Part shown: positions 23,845 to 35,571 of the stretch, piece by piece
How the letters are laid out: the number at the start of each line of letters is the position of its first letter
Numbering within the stretch: position 1 is the stretch's first letter
Assembly (NCBI GenBank): GCA_039111635.1
Contig: JBCAQO010000002.1
Location: forward strand, 2,790,001 to 2,854,000
Direction: 5' to 3'
DNA from: Heterobasidion occidentale
Lineage: Eukaryota > Basidiomycota > Agaricomycetes > Russulales > Bondarzewiaceae
DNA length: 64,000 nt
Notes under the pieces: model-generated
What the model saw: the letters and a program-made list of their open reading frames with translations, nothing else
Told to the model about the DNA's origin: nothing
The model's database searches: none
Made by a program: the position numbers and the translations under genes

Positions 23845-25358
23845 ATGCTCCAGCTCACCTCTTCGATCACCAATGTGGTCCGTCGACTCTTGTATGACCC
23901 CAAGTTATTCTGGGCACTAGCAGTGGTCGTCATCATAGGAGATGCGGTACTGACTCAACTCATTATTCGCTTCGTATCCTGTTCGTGCACGGATTCTAGC
24001 ATGATGCCGTCCGATGTTCACTTTTATCTAGACACCGAGATTGATTGGGAGACTTACATGTACCAAGTTCAACTATACATCAAAGGGGAACGCGACTACT
24101 CAAAGATATCTGGACCTACTGGGCCCTTAGTGTGCGTTCTCATCTAACTCTATGCTTAGTCGGGTTACATGTCTACGTGTAGGTACCCCGCAGGGCATGT
24201 CCATATCCACGAGCTATTGTATCGAATCACGGACGCAGGATCGGATATTGCCTTCGCACAGCAAATATACGCTGGATTATACATAGTGTCTTTGGTCCTT
24301 TCATGCGCTATCTATCGGACGGCGGGTGCTTTGCCAAATTGGGTCATCCTTCTCTTGCCGTTGAGCAAAAGGTTGCATTCCATATTCGTGCTGCGTCTCT
24401 TCAATGACTGTTGGGCTGTCGTTCTGACACAGATGGCAGTAATGTCGTTTGCAGCAGGTTCTTATGACCTTGGTGCGGTCATCTTCAGGTAAGTTTCAAC
24501 ACCACCTCTTGCTAGACGGCAATCATCATAGTATCACGAGCTAGTGCTGCGGTGTCGGTGAAAATGTCCGCTCTTCTGTGCTTGCCTGGTATCCTGGTTA
24601 TCTGTGTCAAGCATCGAGGGCCTTTTGATACAATTCGTCTCGTGGCTATCATGGCGCTCATACAAGGGTTGATTTGCCGGCAATTTTTGCGTGACTACCC
24701 CTGGCCGTATTTCGCGAACGCGTTCGACCTCTCTCGAGTATTCCTTTACAAATGGACGGTCAATTGGCGCTTCCTCGATGAGGCTACTTTCCTGAGCCCA
24801 GGATTGGCCCGAGGTTTGCTCTTTGGTCATGCCTCTGTCTTGATAGTGTTTGGTCTCTTCAAGTGGTGCTATAAGGATGGTGGCTTTATAGTGGTATTGC
24901 GGAAGGCTCTCACAAATCCTATGAAAGCAAGCGGGGTTACTCAAATAACTGCAGATGGTAGGTGGCTAGCTAGCAACTAGATCTAACAATGCTCACTGTA
25001 CGCCTTAGATGTCGTTACCATCGTCTTCAGTTCAAATTTGATTGGAATCATTTTCGCTCGTTCACTTCATTATCAATTTTACTCTTGGTACGCCCAGCAG
25101 TTACCCTTTCTACTGTGGCGAACGCCGTACCCAACCTTCGTAAAGTAAGCACCGTACACTCTCAATTTTTGTTGCTCGCCTGAGAGACTCCTCAGGCTCT
25201 GCATTTTTAGCGCTGTTGAATATGCTTGGAATGTATACCCCTCAACAGTGGTGTCATCCGGGATGTTGGTAACAGCAAACGTCTTTACTCTGGTTGGTGT
25301 GTGGCACGGGTACCCAATGGGCACGCCGCAGAGCGACAGTGGTGTGAAGACGGATTGA
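23845..25358 (+). CDS. ALG3: Dolichyl-P-Man:Man5GlcNAc2-PP-dolichol alpha-1,3-mannosyltransferase
   Basis: ER membrane enzyme adding the first lumenal mannose to the N-glycan precursor. The first good ATG is 23845 ([12 protein letters not shown]); an upstream in-frame GTG is unlikely to be used. Family blocks are [98 protein letters not shown] and [10 protein letters not shown]. Many hydrophobic helices run between them. The expected acidic TEIDWETY motif of the active site is intact. The stop is TGA at 25356-25358. Introns interrupt at GPLV|YPAG and elsewhere. Confidence 0.94.
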
Positions 25359-25579
25359 TTGCAGATACCTGTAAAATAGTTTATTGGACTTTTCAATTAT
25401 CTCGTCAATGACGGTGTCCACTTCATGACCATATCGGGCAAGTCTGCAAGCTACAAGCGTGAACCGTGTGAGAGACGGCCTCACCTCAACGTCCTATTTA
25501 GCATCGAAGAGAGCAATCTTTGCTCATGAAACACCTATAAAACATATTCGCTGAAGACAATATCACGGTTGGCTCACTT

Positions 25580-28500
25580 ATGGCCCCTCAGCGCGCCCTC
25601 ATCACCTATTCTGCTTCCCTATCGTTTCTCTCCTCTGATTACTGGCAACAACTCCAAAATGGTCTATCATCTCAACTTCCTCTTCGAAATCTACACTGGA
25701 AACCCGTTTCCCGGCCATCCATTAGGACGATCCAAGAGCTAGAGGTGGAGCTTGTTGCCCTTGACAGTGTCCGGGATGAGCTCACCTCGCAAGTCCCATC
25801 CACACTGCTGGAGAAACCGTTGCTCAACCTCTATGTTGTAACATGTGAGGTAAATGAGGTAACACCCAGATCAATGGTAGTATCTCACCTTCCATTTGTA
25901 GGACAATGAAGCATACAAGACTAGCGTTCGGAAGCAGATCAAGGAGTGGCATACCATCGTGAGCCAACGCAAGAACCAAGAATGGCTTCTTCTCCACGTT
26001 ACTCGACCGGATACTAGAAGCGCTGCGTCGGGTTTCTTCCAGATGAAGGGAAGTGTTTTGGATAAAATCAGAGCGGACTTCAATCTAGATAAACGCGACA
26101 GGTGAGTCCATTTCTCTTCGTAGAGTATGTGATGGAGATGATTAGGAATAGATGCGTGCAGCTTTCATGGACCACTGGCCAGGACAATCCTGCAGTTTGG
26201 GCTGACCTGATATCGAAGATAAAGGAGGGTATTCTGTCTGCGTTTGATTCTGCGGTCGCACAGCGATCAGAGGACGTCAAGCGATCAGAGAGTCAAAGGT
26301 TGATGCCGGGATGGAATTTTTGTACGTTTTTCATTTTAAAGGTAAGCTGAGATACTTTTTCCCCACGTCACTGTCGCGCATCTCAAGCATCGCTCCAACA
26401 GGAAAGCTTAGCTGGCTCTTTCGAAGGCATGAATCTTTTTGAAGATGCATTGCTTCAATATGATGAGCTCGAAATCTCCTTTACCGGTGTCATAAGAGAG
26501 AAGAGTCTTCTTTGGTTTGGAACACTTATTCTCGTTGGACAGAAGGATGACTCGGTGCCCCTTCTTTCGATCGACAAGAAACCGTATCGAGAGCTCATCC
26601 TTGCGAATGCTATTTCCGTGTTCGACTTTCGGATATATCTCCTTGCGCGGCAATGCGCGCTCTTGGGAAAACTTGGGAAAGTCGCCGACGTCTGTCGAAA
26701 AGCTAGTAAATTTCTTTCTTTGCTAGGGCGTCAGCTGCGGGATGTAGAGGTAAGTGCCCTCACAGCGCACCATTTGATATGATGCCAAAACTGTCTCAGG
26801 ATACACTTCCTCAATACTTCATTGAATCGTGGATTTACTCGTCTGCCCTCAGCGTTGTGGATGATACGGAGCCTTGGGCGCGTGGCCTTGAGGCTTCCTC
26901 ATCAACTGCCTTCAACGCATCCAAGGCTGAATTGCTTGAGTTAGCTCGGAATCAAGTAGGTCTCTCGCCATCGACTCGATTTTCGAAGGATTGACCGTTG
27001 TTCGTCTTCAAGCTTACTGCCATAGGTATCAAAGCAGGACATTTGCCATCCAAACCGCCGTTCACTATGGCATTATCATTCCCATCTCCATCCACCAATG
27101 GTGCGCGGAAGCGTTCGTCGCAGAAGATTAGCAGAACCGACTTATTGGCCTCTTTGGAGGACGAACACGCATTCTATGAGCTGTATGTCAGCCTCACAAA
27201 CCGCGCAATTGAGCTCAATGTCAAAGCCGGCCGACGCAAATCTGCACTTAAGCTGCATTGGAACCTTGCCGCCCTCGACGTGTACGTTTTTTTTCTCATT
27301 TCATATTCATCGTCCATTGTACAAACCATTGTTGTAGCCATCGAGAGCGTCTACCTGTCGCTCTCCAAACTTTCTCATCCCTTCCGGCCCACTATTCCCC
27401 ACACAAATGGATCGCTCTAGAATCTTATATGCTCTCGCAAGCCATCGACATCCACGCAGCTTTGGGCACTGCGAGGGACCAACAGTGGATCAATATCGCG
27501 CTCTCATTTTTAAAGTCGTATGTAGATGATCACGGGAGCGACTTGCTGGTGCCCGAAGACGACAAGGCGGCATATGTATCACGTATAGTTGTAGCATTGC
27601 AAGATGCAGTCAATCATATAGACTCGGGTATGTTCATTCTCTACCGCATGCGATATACTTACAATACTTATGGTATCTCTAAGATCTCATACATTCAGAG
27701 CACCCAGCAATATCTATCAAAATAGTGAATCCCAATGCACGGTTAGCGGACTCAGAGGACGGTTCCTTCGTCGATGTCCTAGTGAACAATCGTTTGCCAT
27801 GCGTATGTTACAAGGTCATGATGGGATCCGTCAATGACCGCGTTCTTTAGGAAATCCTTGTAGACGAGGTTAGTGTCACGTTGACGGGCCGTGAGTCGGA
27901 GCGTTTGGTCTTCAACGTAAAGACCCGAAGTTTAGCGTCAGGAATGTCTACGCTGACCTTATTTTGTCTAGTACGTGGCTGTTGCGTTATGACACCATGG
28001 GTGTAGCTGCTAACCTTGTGAAGACATCGTCATGGGGCACATTCGTCTTCGACTCTAGCGAAGTCCGAATATCACACCTACATTTCCAGTGGGTTCATCG
28101 TCAGCTTGCGACAACATCGAAGCTCTCTCGCCAGAAGGCTGAGCTTCCGGTGCTAGTTCGACTGGCGAGAGACCTACGTGCTTTTGACGTGCGAATCAAA
28201 CGGCCTCGATGCAGTACGTTAACCAGTCCTTGGTTTCGAGGCAGCGAACTTGACTTGCTATTCCACAAGTCAAACTCGGCACACCCTCGAGCATACTGAT
28301 GACCGTGGGTACCGGTCGGAACCAGATCTCAAAAGCCGTCATAACACTTTCGAGTACATCAGGAGTTCAATTTCGATCTTCAGAGGCTAAACTAGAGAGC
28401 GATGGTATGCAATCGCTAGCGCTATTGTTCCCATTTGTGATTGACAGGAAATGCATAGGGTCATCAGGAGCGTTGGAATGCAACGAGGACAATATCGCAC

Positions 28501-30135
28501 TGGTCAATGTAGATAAGGAAACGGTCATATCCGTCTTGGTGCCTCATTCGGATGCTTCGGCATTACACGCGATGGTGAGGAACGTTGCAGCTGAGATGAT
28601 TTTCATACTGATCAGACGAGTACATAGCAAGTTGACATCTCCGTTGAATACACCACAGAACCCGACTCTTCCATATCACGGACACTTTGGCTCACCTGTA
28701 GAGTTCCAACACTCTTGCCTGTTGCTGTAAATGTGCAAGACTTTTTCAGAGGTTCAAAGTATGAATTTGATTTTTGAGCATGAGTGGTCTTACTCACCCG
28801 ATGCTTGCAGGTTGTTCTCCAAGTTCACCATCTCGACAACATCTTACCAACATATACGGCTCGCAACAGCCCAACTTGAGGGCGAAGAGGGTGAGGATGG
28901 GTTGGTCATATCATCAACGCGTCCACATCAACGTGACATTACAGTGGGTGACATTGTGAATAACTCCCGCAAAAATTAACCCATCGGCAAAGACCATCAC
29001 ACCTTCGAGACCAGCGAACTTCTTGTTTCAGCTGGAATGTCAAAATGGGCGAGGTAGGCCTCAGCTTGTCTCACATATATCTATCTAATGCATCTCCTCA
29101 GTCCGCGATCCGCTCCGTCTCTCTATCAAGTACAGGATGCTTCGTGATGGTCAGAGCAGTCATTCGGCTTCGTTGAACACTCGCCTCACTAAACTTGCAT
29201 CAGAAATCGAAGGTATCATAGAGCAATCTGTGGATGCCGCCCTCACGCAAGAGACTGAGTGTGTGGCACATCGGAGTCTTCTCATCGATCGTGTAATTCA
29301 AGCCTTGGAGGGTGACGCAGGCTGGGTACAACTATATGGGATAACAGGAGAGCTTCATGTTCCTGATACAAACGAAGAAGGTGAAATCGGACAAGTTCTT
29401 CGAAATATTAAGGAGGTGCGCGCTGTCATCTTCTCGTCACGCGATGAGATCTGAAGTATTCGCAGGCCCTTCGAAAGAATAAAAACCCCAGTATCAACGA
29501 CGGGACATGGCGGGAACTGCAGATTCCAGTAGACATTCCTATCATGAATGTAAGTCGAATGAATATCAAAGTCATATGTTCATTCATGGTCTCTCGGTGC
29601 TAGATCCTTGTTGCCGCTCGAATACGTATCTTGGCAAACCCATTCATGACCGAATCAACATCTTCAGATCAGCTTCCTCCATTGTACGCTGGTCAGCCCA
29701 TCTCGGCACTGCTCACTATACATGCGACGTTCCGTTGGGGGACAAGGAGTCATGATGACAAAAGGGGATATAAGATGAGATTTGACATTGAGGAGATGCT
29801 CCGCGAATGGCTGGTGAGTGGGAGAAAACGCGGGGACTTCGAAGCCCAGGTATTTTCTCTTTTCAATCTCAAGAGCGCTTGACCGTTTTTGACCGAGGTT
29901 GTAGGACGGAAGTACGTATACTGTTCCCATCACCTTCATCGCCCTACATCATGGCGAGCTTTCGCTGCCAAAGGTTTCCGTTACGGCTCTACCATTGGCC
30001 GGAGAAATGACTATGGGCTCCTTATCTTTGCCAAGTGTAGAGACCTACCAGATTCATGGAGCAGAAAAGATCCTTGTTCTGCCCAGAGGGGGAAGAAGTA
30101 CATTTGTTGTGGGCATGGGGGAGGGAATCGATTGA
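25580..30135 (+). CDS. TRS130: TRAPP II complex subunit TRAPPC10/Trs130
   Basis: Subunit of the TRAPP II tethering/GEF complex for Golgi and recycling traffic (Rab11/Ypt31 family). The start is at 25580 (MAPQRALITYSASLSFLSSDYW). Characteristic blocks are RKQIKEWHTIVSQRKNQEWL, GSVLDKIRADFNLDKRDRC, NLFEDALLQYDELE, WFGTLILVGQKDD, ANAISVFDFRIYLLARQ, SASQ/ELYVSLTNRAIELNVKAGRR and KVILSFLKSYV-like helices. The C-terminal half is beta-rich (VSVTLTGRESERLVF, IELGTP, RDITVTPLNPANFLF). It ends PLAGEMTMGSLSL...VVGMGEGID with TGA at 30133-30135. The gene has more than fifteen exons. Several small exon borders were not fixed, but the frame flow from start to end is consistent. Confidence 0.9.
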
Positions 30136-30405
30136 CATTTGCGGACTTTTTTCGTTTGTTGGTTGCTTGCGCATATAATTTATCTACTTGGACCCTTCAC
30201 GTTACTTAGTCTCCCGCAGACAGCTTTCAAAATATCAGAAGTGAAGACAGTCGTCCACTTTATAAAGACATTCATTTAGAACGTGAAATGACCAGTGAAT
30301 AATAGTACATAAGCCCTAACCCTAGATTTGGACTACGAAACAGCCGATTAGAGGTCGAGCGCCGAGCAGCCTTCATTTGCTACACAAATCAACAATTTTC
30401 ATTCA

Positions 30406-31972
30406 ATGCCTTCGGCAGAGGAAGCCAGCACGTCGACCTCCTCGACCCCCACCTTCAAATCACTTGGCCTTATTGATCCCTTACTAGAAGCGCTGAACCA
30501 GCTCGAGTATAAGAATCCTACTGACATCCAGGTCGAATCTCTTCCCCATGCTCTCGAAGGACGTGATATCATCGGCGTAGCATCGACAGGGTCTGGGAAG
30601 ACAGCTGCGTTTGCGCTCCCGATCCTACAGAAACTATGGGAAGAGCCAAAAGGTCTCTTTGCCTGCGTTTTGGCGCCGACCCGCGAATTGGCCTACCAAA
30701 TTTCGCAACAATTTGAAGCACTGGGTTCTGCGATCGGGGTACGGTGCGCGGTCATTGTGGGAGGGATGGACATGGTTTCTCAGTCCATAGCACTGGCAAA
30801 GCGGCCACATATCATAGTTGCTACCCCTGGACGTCTGATTGATCACCTGGAGAATACGAAAGGCTTCAGCCTGCGGGGACTTAAATATCTGGTGGGCAGG
30901 ATCGTATAAGCTATCACAAGAGATTCGTTGAACGCACTTTTAGGTTTTGGACGAGGCAGATCGCCTGCTGGACATGGACTTCGGGCCTGTCATAGACAAA
31001 ATACTCAAGGTCATTCCGAAGGAGCGGACAACATACCTTTTCTCTGCAACAATGACCACAAAAGTTGCCAAACTGCAACGTGCCAGTTTATCCAATCCGG
31101 TCAGGGTGGAAGTTTCATCAAAGTACGTGCACGAACGTCTGTTGATACTCCCTAGCAATGCTGACATAGATTCGTTCAGATATTCAACCGTCGACACTTT
31201 GCTTCAGTATTATTTGTTGGTCCCACTGAGCCAGAAAGACGTACACCTCATACATCTCGCAAACTCGATGGCACAAAACTCTATCATTATATTCACAAGA
31301 ACAGTGCACGATGCTCAACGGTTCGTCTACTGCTTCAAGGGGTTCGAGTTTTGTTGATATCCTTCAGCAGAATGTCCATCATTTTGCGAACATTGGGCTT
31401 CCCCGCTATTCCGCTACATGGACAATTAAGTCAAAGTCAGCGATTAGGTGCTCTTGGCAAATTCAAGAGCGGTGGTAGAAACATTCTCGTAGCAACAGAC
31501 GTTGCCAGTCGGTAATAAAGTTTTCAACTTTGGCATGATTTATGTTTTCATGTTCTAACACAAATCTAGCGGTTTAGATATTCCATCAGTTGATGTTGTT
31601 ATCAACTTCGATATTCCTACTCATTCAAAAGACTACATCCATCGAGTCGGCAGAACGGCGCGTGCCGGTCGGTCTGGAAAATCAATAACGCTCGTAACAC
31701 AATACGACGTCGAACTCGTCCAACGGATCGAAGAAGTCGTAGGCAAAAAAATGGAGCTTTGGCCTACTGATAAGGACGAAGTTGCTTTACTACGGGAGCG
31801 AGTGGACGAGGCAGGACGGTTGGCCGCCAATGAGCTCAAGGATCAAGCCGTGAAAGGGGGGCGTGGTCGAAAACGCAGGAGGGAAGAGGGCGGTGACAGA
31901 GACAACAGAGATCGTGACGATGATGTCGTTGAAGCGGGCATGCCGTCTAGACAAAAGAAAGGGAGGAGATAA
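30406..31972 (+). CDS. RRP3: DEAD-box RNA helicase, rRNA processing (Rrp3/DDX47)
   Basis: ATP-dependent RNA helicase for early 35S pre-rRNA cleavage and 40S maturation in the nucleolus. The order of motifs is the Q-motif [10 protein letters not shown], motif I ASTGSGKT, Ia PTRELAYQ, Ib [10 protein letters not shown] and [12 protein letters not shown] (spanning an intron). Next come [34 protein letters not shown] and [15 protein letters not shown]. Length and the basic C-terminal tail (RGRKRRREE, ending RQKKGRR) fit Rrp3 rather than other DEAD-box proteins. The start is [10 protein letters not shown] at 30406 and the stop TAA ends at 31972. Confidence 0.93.
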
Positions 31973-32024
31973 TATCTTGGTGTCTTTGGTGTTCTGACTT
32001 CACTCAGGAGTTCCGACAAGGCGT

Positions 32025-32983
32025 TCAGTTCATGAACATAACGTCTGAACGAAGAACATATTTTGTCCCTTTACGAACTTCAGAGCCTTCGTGTAGAAGG
32101 CACTCGTGCCCATGTCTGAATGGGTTGAGCAGATGTGGAAGCTTAGAGCTGGACACCAACAGAACGTACCGGTGAAGAAGAACGGTGCCTCGAGTCAACG
32201 GGGCGACGATTGCGTCAGATGACTTGGAGCTTGGATAGAAGATCGTCTGGCAAGGAGTGTTTGTAACGGTCAACGCTAGAACCCAATCTCTCACAAGGTG
32301 CAGCATACTTCACCACCTTCCACGCCATCTTCTGCCCCAGTCAGGTATATCAACAAAGTCCACTCAGACTTGGCTCCTGTCTCTGTATCTCGGACCCAGT
32401 CATCATAATGCTGGCCGAAATGTTGATTTGGCGTATACTTGTAGAGACGGATATTGGAGTTCAATGAATGCGCAGGTCGAGATAGGGAATTAGGACGTCT
32501 TTGAGACGCCGGGTATGGAAAGGCTGGTAAATGCGGGCTCAACAGAGCGAACAGATTTTGTGCGAAGGAGACCGAGGAGATCGAAAGACGATCTAGGACT
32601 TCAGATCAGCCATGATTGGCCAGGCCAAGCGCTGCTGATACAAACGGTTTACTCTCTCAGCTTCTCCTTTCTTCTTAGGAGGTGTGAGCTGAAGGGGCTG
32701 CTTGTCAATAAATCTGACAAATTGCGAGCACTCCTCAGGAGTGAAGACATTCTATAGCATGAAAATAGTCAAGTCATTAGATGCAGATGAACGCGGATGA
32801 TCCAAGACCGACATCAAGCACCAAGATTTGGTCTTCCAGAAGGACACGACAAGGTATGTTGTGCTTGTGGGACAAGGCAGGGAACGTGGCATTTAGCGGC
32901 TTTTCATTTGTTGCTTTTGAAGAAGTTGGGCGAGCCTTCTTCGTCATATTGTCATGGGTGATACCGACAGGGATGCTGAGCAT
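32025..32983 (-). CDS. 2-oxoglutarate/Fe(II) dioxygenase (prolyl 4-hydroxylase-like)
   Basis: Predicted Fe(II)/2-oxoglutarate oxygenase of the P4H-alpha type; the substrate is unknown. The start at 32983 gives MLSIPVGITHDN. An exon reads NVFTPEECSQFVRFIDKQPL. The core shows NIRLYKYTPNQHFGQHYDD; the His and Asp of HYDD are the iron ligands. It continues with EWTLLIYLTGAEDGVEGGE, TIFYPSSKSSDAIV and HRHGHECLLHEGSEV with the distal His. RKGTKYVLRSDVMFMN carries the basic 2-oxoglutarate anchor. The stop is at 32025. No signal peptide is evident, so it is probably cytosolic or nuclear. Family assignment is firm, the role open. Confidence 0.82.
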
Positions 32984-33063
32984 GACGGGAGACGACGGGT
33001 TGAGATGATCAGCGAGAAAGTATACTTTACTTATATATATGTCAAGTTCATCTGTACTTACAG

Positions 33064-33147
33064 TGCCCCATGGCTGAGTTGGTTACAGCGTCCGACTGTT
33101 AATTACATAATATCGGAAGGTCGTGAGTTCGAGCCTCACTGGGGCAG
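33064..33147 (+). tRNA. tRNA-Asn (GTT) with 10-nt intron
   Basis: The acceptor stem TGCCCCA pairs fully with TGGGGCA. The D-arm is GCTG/CAGC, the anticodon stem TCCGA/TCGGA and the T-arm GTGAG-TTCGAGC-CTCAC; discriminator G73 fits Asn. The anticodon loop CTGTTA...A holds anticodon GTT and a 10-nt intron after position 37. A T5 run follows as RNA polymerase III terminator. Confidence 0.93.
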
Positions 33148-33208
33148 CTTTTTGGGCCTAACCCTGATCAATATTGCAGCCCTCATCACTCTCCGGGTTT
33201 TAACTTCT

Positions 33209-33385
33209 GACGGCCGTTCGCAAAATGATGAACCTGCTTGAAAATTCACCAGTACATTCGGACTGTGGGGCGCGACAGCTGGCTCAGCGAGGTCGAGAGT
33301 TCGAGCCTCGCGCAGACTCGGTCATGATTTTGTGACTAGAGTAGATTTTGCCGCTGTTCGCCCAATGACGGCCTGCTTGGAAAAC
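33209..33385 (+). repeat. Two diverged direct repeat units behind the tRNA-Asn gene
   Basis: The segments around 33209-33245 and 33350-33385 are alike: both run CCG(CT)GTTCGC, AATGA, CCTGCTTG and AAAA with a few changes. The sequence after each unit is also loosely similar (GACA...CAGCGAG...GACxxxGTCATG). The period is about 140 bp. The element type is unknown; it may be a decayed tRNA-associated repeat. Confidence 0.45.
33270..33313 (+). other. tRNA-like relic with A and B boxes
   Basis: A match to the Pol III A box (TGGCTCAGCGAGG, 33280-33292) is followed after only four bases by a B-box-like AGTTCGAGCC. Both are enclosed by the complementary ends GCGCGA/TCGCGC. There is no room for an anticodon arm, so this cannot be a working tRNA. 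I read it as a deleted tRNA gene or a tRNA-derived element. Confidence 0.4.
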
Positions 33386-33537
33386 TTGCAACTGAGATTT
33401 GACGCAATGCCAATACTAAAGCCAGTAGACAACCCGGATCAGCGAGATCCTGCGAGACCGTCATGCTTCGTTTGGCCCATATCTAAGTTCTCAAGGCCAC
33501 GATGCAACAAGCTTTCATTGATCATTTATAGCACAAC

Positions 33538-34867
33538 CTAAGAGGACTCCTGAGTGATAAATTCCTTCATATAGCTGACAAGCTTATCCGTCTCATCTTC
33601 AGTGACCGCGTTGTACAGAGAGACGCGTATACCTAGCGCACAGTGAGTAGCAATATTAGAAGAGAGACAGATAGGCAACTTACCGCCGACGGAGCTAGAA
33701 TCGCACGATTACGACACGAATGAATAAAAATCAAAGAACGCTTGATGACCGTACTCACCGGTGTCCTTTCAGACCCTTCATCCCCTCCTTCTCCGCACCA
33801 TCCAGGAAGCGCTGTTCCGAACCCTCTTTTGGAGAAGTGAACACGACATTCATCCAACTCTCAGAACCGTCTTGCACTTTCTTCTGGAAGACTCCCTTCT
33901 CTTCGCCTTCTTTCAGTACGGCATACACTTTGCCTGATTTCCGCCTGTTCAACTCCTCGTAGTACTTGATGCCACCCAGACGCTCCATTCGTTCGAGGAC
34001 GAGGCCAGAGATGTACAACGGCAACACGGACGGCGTGTTATACAAGCTTTTGGAGTCGGCAAGTGTCTTGTAAGACATCGTCAATGGCACTGGTGCGGCA
34101 CCGATCTTCGCGGCGGCGTCCGTGTCGACGAGGCAATCCTGGCGCACGATCAAGATCGTTAGACCAGCGGGACCAATATTCTTTTGAGCGCCGGCGAAGA
34201 TGACGGCGTGGTCTGCGAGATTGGGAATGGGGCGACACATGAAGGAGGACGAGTAGTCGGCGACGAGAGGGAGCAGGGCTCCTTTCTTGAGGAGATGATA
34301 TGGGAAGGACGTCGGCGCGGCCTCGTCGTGCGAGAACTCCACCCCGTCGACGGTCTCATTCTCGCAGTAGTAGATGAGCGCAGGGTCGGGAGAGAACGTG
34401 TACTCGCTGTGAGGGGGGATGTTGTCGAAGGACTTTCCGTCTTGTGAGTATTTCCGCGCGTCGACGACGACGTTCACCGCACCCCCGCCCAGACGTCTAG
34501 CTTCTTCGACAGCCTTTTTGCTCCACGAGCCGGTGACGACGTAATCCATGATCCGCTCCTCATTGGTGAGTTCGGGGTGAAGTAGACGGTGTCGCGCCAG
34601 GAGATTGTAGACGACTGCGGAAAATTGCGCCGAGCCTCCGCCCTGGGTAAAGAGGATCGAGTGGGTAGGCGGGACGGACAGCTGAGCACGGATGCGCGAC
34701 TCGAGGCCGGTGAGGAACGACGTAAACTCTTTCGAGCGGTGGGAGATCTCGGCGATTCCAATGCCTGTGCCTTGGAAGTCCATCAAGCTTTGGGCGGCTT
34801 GCTCGAGCACAGACGCTGGGAGCGCTGACGGTCCTGCCCCAAAGTTCACGACGCGAGAGGTGGCCAT
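33538..34867 (-). CDS. SER1: Phosphoserine aminotransferase
   Basis: PLP enzyme converting 3-phosphohydroxypyruvate to phosphoserine in serine synthesis. The first ATG is 34867 (MATSRVVNFGAGPSALP). Family blocks are GIAEISHRSKEF, LFTQGGGSAQFSAV, YVVTGSWSKKAVEEA, YCENETVDGVEF, VADYSSSFMCRPI and FAGAQKNIGPAGLTI (PLP lysine in AQKN). It continues with NTPSVLPLYISGLVLERM. The first exon is long. After GLKGHR the coding sequence passes through a 64-nt intron, an 11-nt exon (33684-33694) and a 51-nt intron. The last exon gives IRVSLYNAVTEDETDKLV and TAG at 33538. Without the small exon the C-terminus would be frameshifted, so the micro-exon is well supported. Confidence 0.95.
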
Positions 34868-35176
34868 GGTAGGATGCTCGAGATTTTGGGAGCCAGGCAA
34901 GTCAAGATATACTGTCGTTAATGATACGAGTCAGAGTTCAAAATCTGTCATAATGAGTCAGGACATTTATCAGAGGTAATCATGCAGAGCACATAAATTT
35001 TCGCAGATATGTTCTCTCATATCGGATCATAAAGGAACATTATAGGACTCACGGTCTCAACGGGTCTCTTGGTCGTCGCTCTCAAGATTTCGACGATGAT
35101 ATCATCGCACTTGTGCAATGGCAGTGAACCTATATTGACTGCAGTATGATGATGTCAATGTCTGAGAGTTCATCCA

Positions 35177-35261
35177 TGCCCCATGGCTGAGTTGGTTACA
35201 GCGTCCGACTGTTACTAACAGAGCCATCGGAAGGTCGTGAGTTCGAGCCTCACTGGGGCAG
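35177..35261 (+). tRNA. tRNA-Asn (GTT), second copy, 11-nt intron
   Basis: The mature part is identical to that of the gene at 33064: acceptor TGCCCCA/TGGGGCA, D-arm, T-arm with TTCGAGC and G73. The intron after CTGTTA differs and is 11 nt long (CTAACAGAGCC). A T4 run follows. Confidence 0.93.
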
Positions 35262-35478
35262 ACCTTTTGGCCTCTGGTCGATTGGACTTCGTCATGTGAT
35301 TTTTCTGAGTGTGTTCTGAATGAGGGCACTCTCGGGAGGCAGATTGTGTTCTAGCCTCGCTGAGAGATATCTTCACTTTTTTTCAAAACCGTGGCTGAAT
35401 CTAGACCCGGACAGCTGGAACAACTATCTTGCCTCAAGGAACAACCATCGTGATGAGTCACCAGAAAATTTTAGGATA

Positions 35479-35571
35479 GTCACTTTGCCGGAGTGGTTAA
35501 CGGGATCGCCTGCTATTTAGCTTGCCAGCGGTTGGGCTTTGCCCGCGAGTGTTCGAATCGCTCAGGTGACG
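35479..35571 (+). tRNA. tRNA-Ser (GCT) with 11-nt intron
   Basis: The acceptor stem is GTCACTT/AGGTGAC. The anticodon stem ATCGC/GCGGT encloses loop CTGCTA...A with anticodon GCT and an 11-nt intron. A long variable arm GGGC-TTT-GCCC, diagnostic of Ser, is present. The T-arm is GAGTG-TTCGAAT-CGCTC, followed by G73. A T8-9 run ends transcription. Confidence 0.9.
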
